Below, in pieces: positions 16,193-17,573 of a DNA stretch of 17,573 bases. Where the stretch lies: contig JWZX01002351.1 of NCBI GenBank assembly GCA_001275005.1, positions 1 through 17,573 on the forward strand. Reading direction: 5' to 3'. The first letter of the stretch is position 1. The number at the start of each line of letters is the position of its first letter. The notes below the pieces were generated by a model that ran no database searches, had not been told where the DNA came from, and saw nothing but the letters and a program-made list of their open reading frames with translations. The position numbers and the translations under genes were made by a program. Source of the stretch: Chrysochromulina tobinii. Taxonomy: Eukaryota > Haptophyta > Prymnesiales > Chrysochromulinaceae.

Positions 16193-16534
16193 TCAGCAAC
16201 CCTTACGGGCACCCTTCATGATCGCGCCGGTGCGGACGTTGCCGTACACTGCCACCTCGCGGGAGAGGCCGATGAATTCCTGCCCGTCTGCGAGCGAGCG
16301 AGAGCCGCACTGCGGCTTGCAGGGGCCACACACCACCATAGGGACGACGCCGGCCTTGGCAGCGGCAGCTTCGGCGGCGGCGGGCTGACGGCCGATGCCG
16401 AGAGGCGGGTAGACATCCATATGCTGCCCGACCTGCGGCGCATCCAAACGATAGGGTGCCGCCTCCTTCGCAGCAACCTCAGCACGGCAACGCGGCAGCA
16501 CGCCAACGCCCTTTGGCACTCCCCACTGCGCCAT
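16193..16534 (-). CDS. Small unidentified protein with CxxCxxxC motif
   Basis: A 113-residue frame starting MAQWGVPKGVGVLP at an ATG with A at -3 and G at +4. Codon choice is strongly GC-ending, as in the confident genes. The middle is Ala-rich, followed by VVCGPCKPQCGSRS, which gives a C-x2-C-x3-C cluster that might bind metal or form disulfides. The end reads VYGNVRTGAIMKGARKGC. I recognise no family. The last codons contain GTAAGG, the same donor-like string as in the tail exons at 11535, so the true protein may splice onward and the apparent TGA at 16193 may be intronic. The start is 193 bases from that of the WBP11-like gene, in head-to-head orientation, suggesting a shared promoter. The overlapping plus-strand frame is rejected as its shadow. 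Confidence 0.55.
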   Translation of the reverse strand: MAQWGVPKGVGVLPRCRAEVAAKEAAPYRLDAPQVGQHMDVYPPLGIGRQPAAAEAAAAKAGVVPMVVCGPCKPQCGSRSLADGQEFIGLSREVAVYGNVRTGAIMKGARKGC

Positions 16535-16727
16535 GATCAAGAGGGAGTGGACGGCTGTTCGACCACCGAGCACCGCTCTCGCCGCTCGTCACTGCGGCGC
16601 GGCGAAACGGCCAAATCGACCGGAATGACACCACCCAGCCCCCCTCAAATCGTCTTCACCCCCGAAGAGTTCACACTGGTCGACTTTCACAAGTGTGACT
16701 TGGCGCGAGCCTTCTCGCAAAAGACCC
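16535..16727. promoter_or_regulatory. Probable bidirectional promoter
   Basis: This 193-base gap separates the start codons of the divergent small gene (minus) and WBP11-like gene (plus). It must contain both 5' leaders and core promoters unless upstream exons exist. No TATA box is clear. A plus-strand frame crosses it but has no family signature. Confidence 0.4.
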
Positions 16728-17573
16728 ATGGCGAAGAAGGAGCGAAACCACGACCCAGCCGGCGCGCAACGCAAGCTCGACCGCAAAAACGAGCTCAAAA
16801 AGTTAAAGAAGCAGCGCCTGGAGCGCAAGGAGCAGCTCTTCGAGTCCGATCCTAAGGCGCTGAAGGCGGAGATTGCTCGGCTCAAGCACCTGACGGAGTT
16901 GCGTGCTGAGGCGGGCACCAACAAGAAGATGCACGAGAAGATCGAGGAGCTGAGCGCCGTGTTACAGGAGGCAGAGCGCCGCCGCGCTACGCGGGAGGCC
17001 GAGCAGCCGTCGCTCGACTTTGCGCCGTCCTACAGCGGTGGATCTTTGGATCTCTCCGCCATCACGGGTCGCAAGCGCAAGGCGGCGCCGGACGGCGAGC
17101 CAGAAAGCGCGCCGAATGCCGAGGCGGCTCGGCCCGCCGCAGTCTCCTGGGCACAGCAAGCAGCCGAGCTTGTCGAACGCCGTGCCAAGGCCGTTTTCGG
17201 TGCCGCCGCTGCGTCCTCCAGCACCGCGGAGGCAGCGCCGACACTATACGCGCCGCTCTACCCACAGCACCCTCATCCTACACCCACAACTCAGCCAGCG
17301 ATGGCCAGCGCGGCCGACGCACACGCAGAAGTGCCGTCCTTACCGTCCGGCTGGAAGCAGGCCCAGGCGCCCGACGGTCGCACTTACTACTGGTACAAGG
17401 CGGCGGACGGCACCAAGAAGACTCAGTGGCAGCGCCCGAGCGCCGAGCCGGGCGCCGAGCCCTTACCAGCCGCGCCCGCCGTAGCGCCCGCCGCATCGGG
17501 TGCGCCCGTGGCGCCGGCCGCGCCGGCCGCGCCACTGGTGGCGTCGGAGGTCGCTGGATCGAGCGCTGCGTCG
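16728..17573 (+). CDS. WBP11-like splicing factor with a WW domain, truncated by window edge
   Basis: The frame is open from the ATG at 16728 to the last base (282 codons, no stop), so the 3' end is missing. Residues 1-95 (MAKKERNHDPAGAQRKLDRK, a KNELKKLKKQR stretch, ESDPKALKAEIARLKHL) match the Wbp11 domain: a basic, Lys/Arg-rich helical region found at the N-terminus of WW-binding protein 11, a spliceosome-associated, PQBP1-binding protein. A TGRKRK basic patch near 118 may be a nuclear signal. Residues 205-237 form a WW domain (LPSGWKQAQAPDGRTYYWYK, Trp209, Tyr220-Tyr221-Trp222, Trp234, Pro237). An Ala/Pro-rich stretch follows. Human WBP11 has no WW domain but binds one, so this fusion is unusual. 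The expected role is nuclear pre-mRNA splicing. Confidence 0.85.
   Translation, partial: MAKKERNHDPAGAQRKLDRKNELKKLKKQRLERKEQLFESDPKALKAEIARLKHLTELRAEAGTNKKMHEKIEELSAVLQEAERRRATREAEQPSLDFAPSYSGGSLDLSAITGRKRKAAPDGEPESAPNAEAARPAAVSWAQQAAELVERRAKAVFGAAAASSSTAEAAPTLYAPLYPQHPHPTPTTQPAMASAADAHAEVPSLPSGWKQAQAPDGRTYYWYKAADGTKKTQWQRPSAEPGAEPLPAAPAVAPAASGAPVAPAAPAAPLVASEVAGSSAAS

Noticed and set aside
16097-16855. A 252-residue plus-strand frame
   Set aside because: It is antisense to the better-supported small minus-strand gene, runs into the WBP11-like gene in another frame, and has no recognisable domain.
1-17573. CRISPR array, phage defence island, transposon or prokaryotic operon
   Set aside because: No regularly spaced repeats with unique spacers, no transposase or integrase, no Shine-Dalgarno-linked gene strings; introns and gene content are eukaryotic.

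Overview
The window looks like nuclear DNA of a GC-rich, compact eukaryotic alga. A haptophyte or related chromist is my best guess, by inference only. The support is threefold: (1) eukaryote-only genes (RIO2 kinase, a WBP11-type splicing factor, a MYCBP-like protein, a C2-glycosyltransferase fusion); (2) short spliceosomal introns, with GTGCGT...GCAG and GTATGT...GCAG borders, that restore protein continuity; (3) alanine-, proline- and acid-rich low-complexity coding sequence next to bacterial-looking metabolic genes. I see no operon with ribosome-binding sites, no phage or insertion sequence, no CRISPR array, and no recognisable tRNA or rRNA.

Layout. Left part, plus strand: a YeeE/YedE (thiosulfate-uptake type) membrane protein (300-1277), an RGG/proline-rich protein ending in an EOLA-like ASCH domain (2071-3477), and a C2-like plus sterol-glucosyltransferase-like protein with an alanine-rich tail (4317-6950). 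Middle: two unrelated class I methyltransferase-fold genes transcribed divergently, a Methyltransf_24-like protein (7408-8424, minus) and an FkbM family protein (9960-10835, plus). They are separated by 1.5 kb of AT-richer DNA full of small direct and inverted repeats. Right part, minus strand and tightly packed: RIO2 (13671-15569), a MYCBP-like coiled-coil protein with one intron (12587-13544), a HIT-family protein with one in-frame intron (11705-12490), and a probable acidic/basic tail exon pair of unclear ownership (11314-11647). Right edge: a 113-residue unidentified minus-strand protein (16193-16534) lies head to head with a truncated plus-strand gene (16728 to the end) that joins a Wbp11 domain to a WW domain.

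How the genes relate. There is no sign of one pathway. RIO2 (40S ribosome maturation) and the WBP11-like protein (splicing) are housekeeping. The transporter, glycosyltransferase and methyltransferases concern sulfur uptake and small-molecule or glycan/lipid modification. The most interesting items are domain combinations (WBP11+WW, RGG+proline-rich+ASCH with a SET-like fragment, C2+glycosyltransferase), the unexplained frame-matched coding tail after the HIT gene, a TACATGTA motif that recurs only in non-coding DNA, and the compositionally distinct FkbM island. I found no convincing wholly new multi-gene system.
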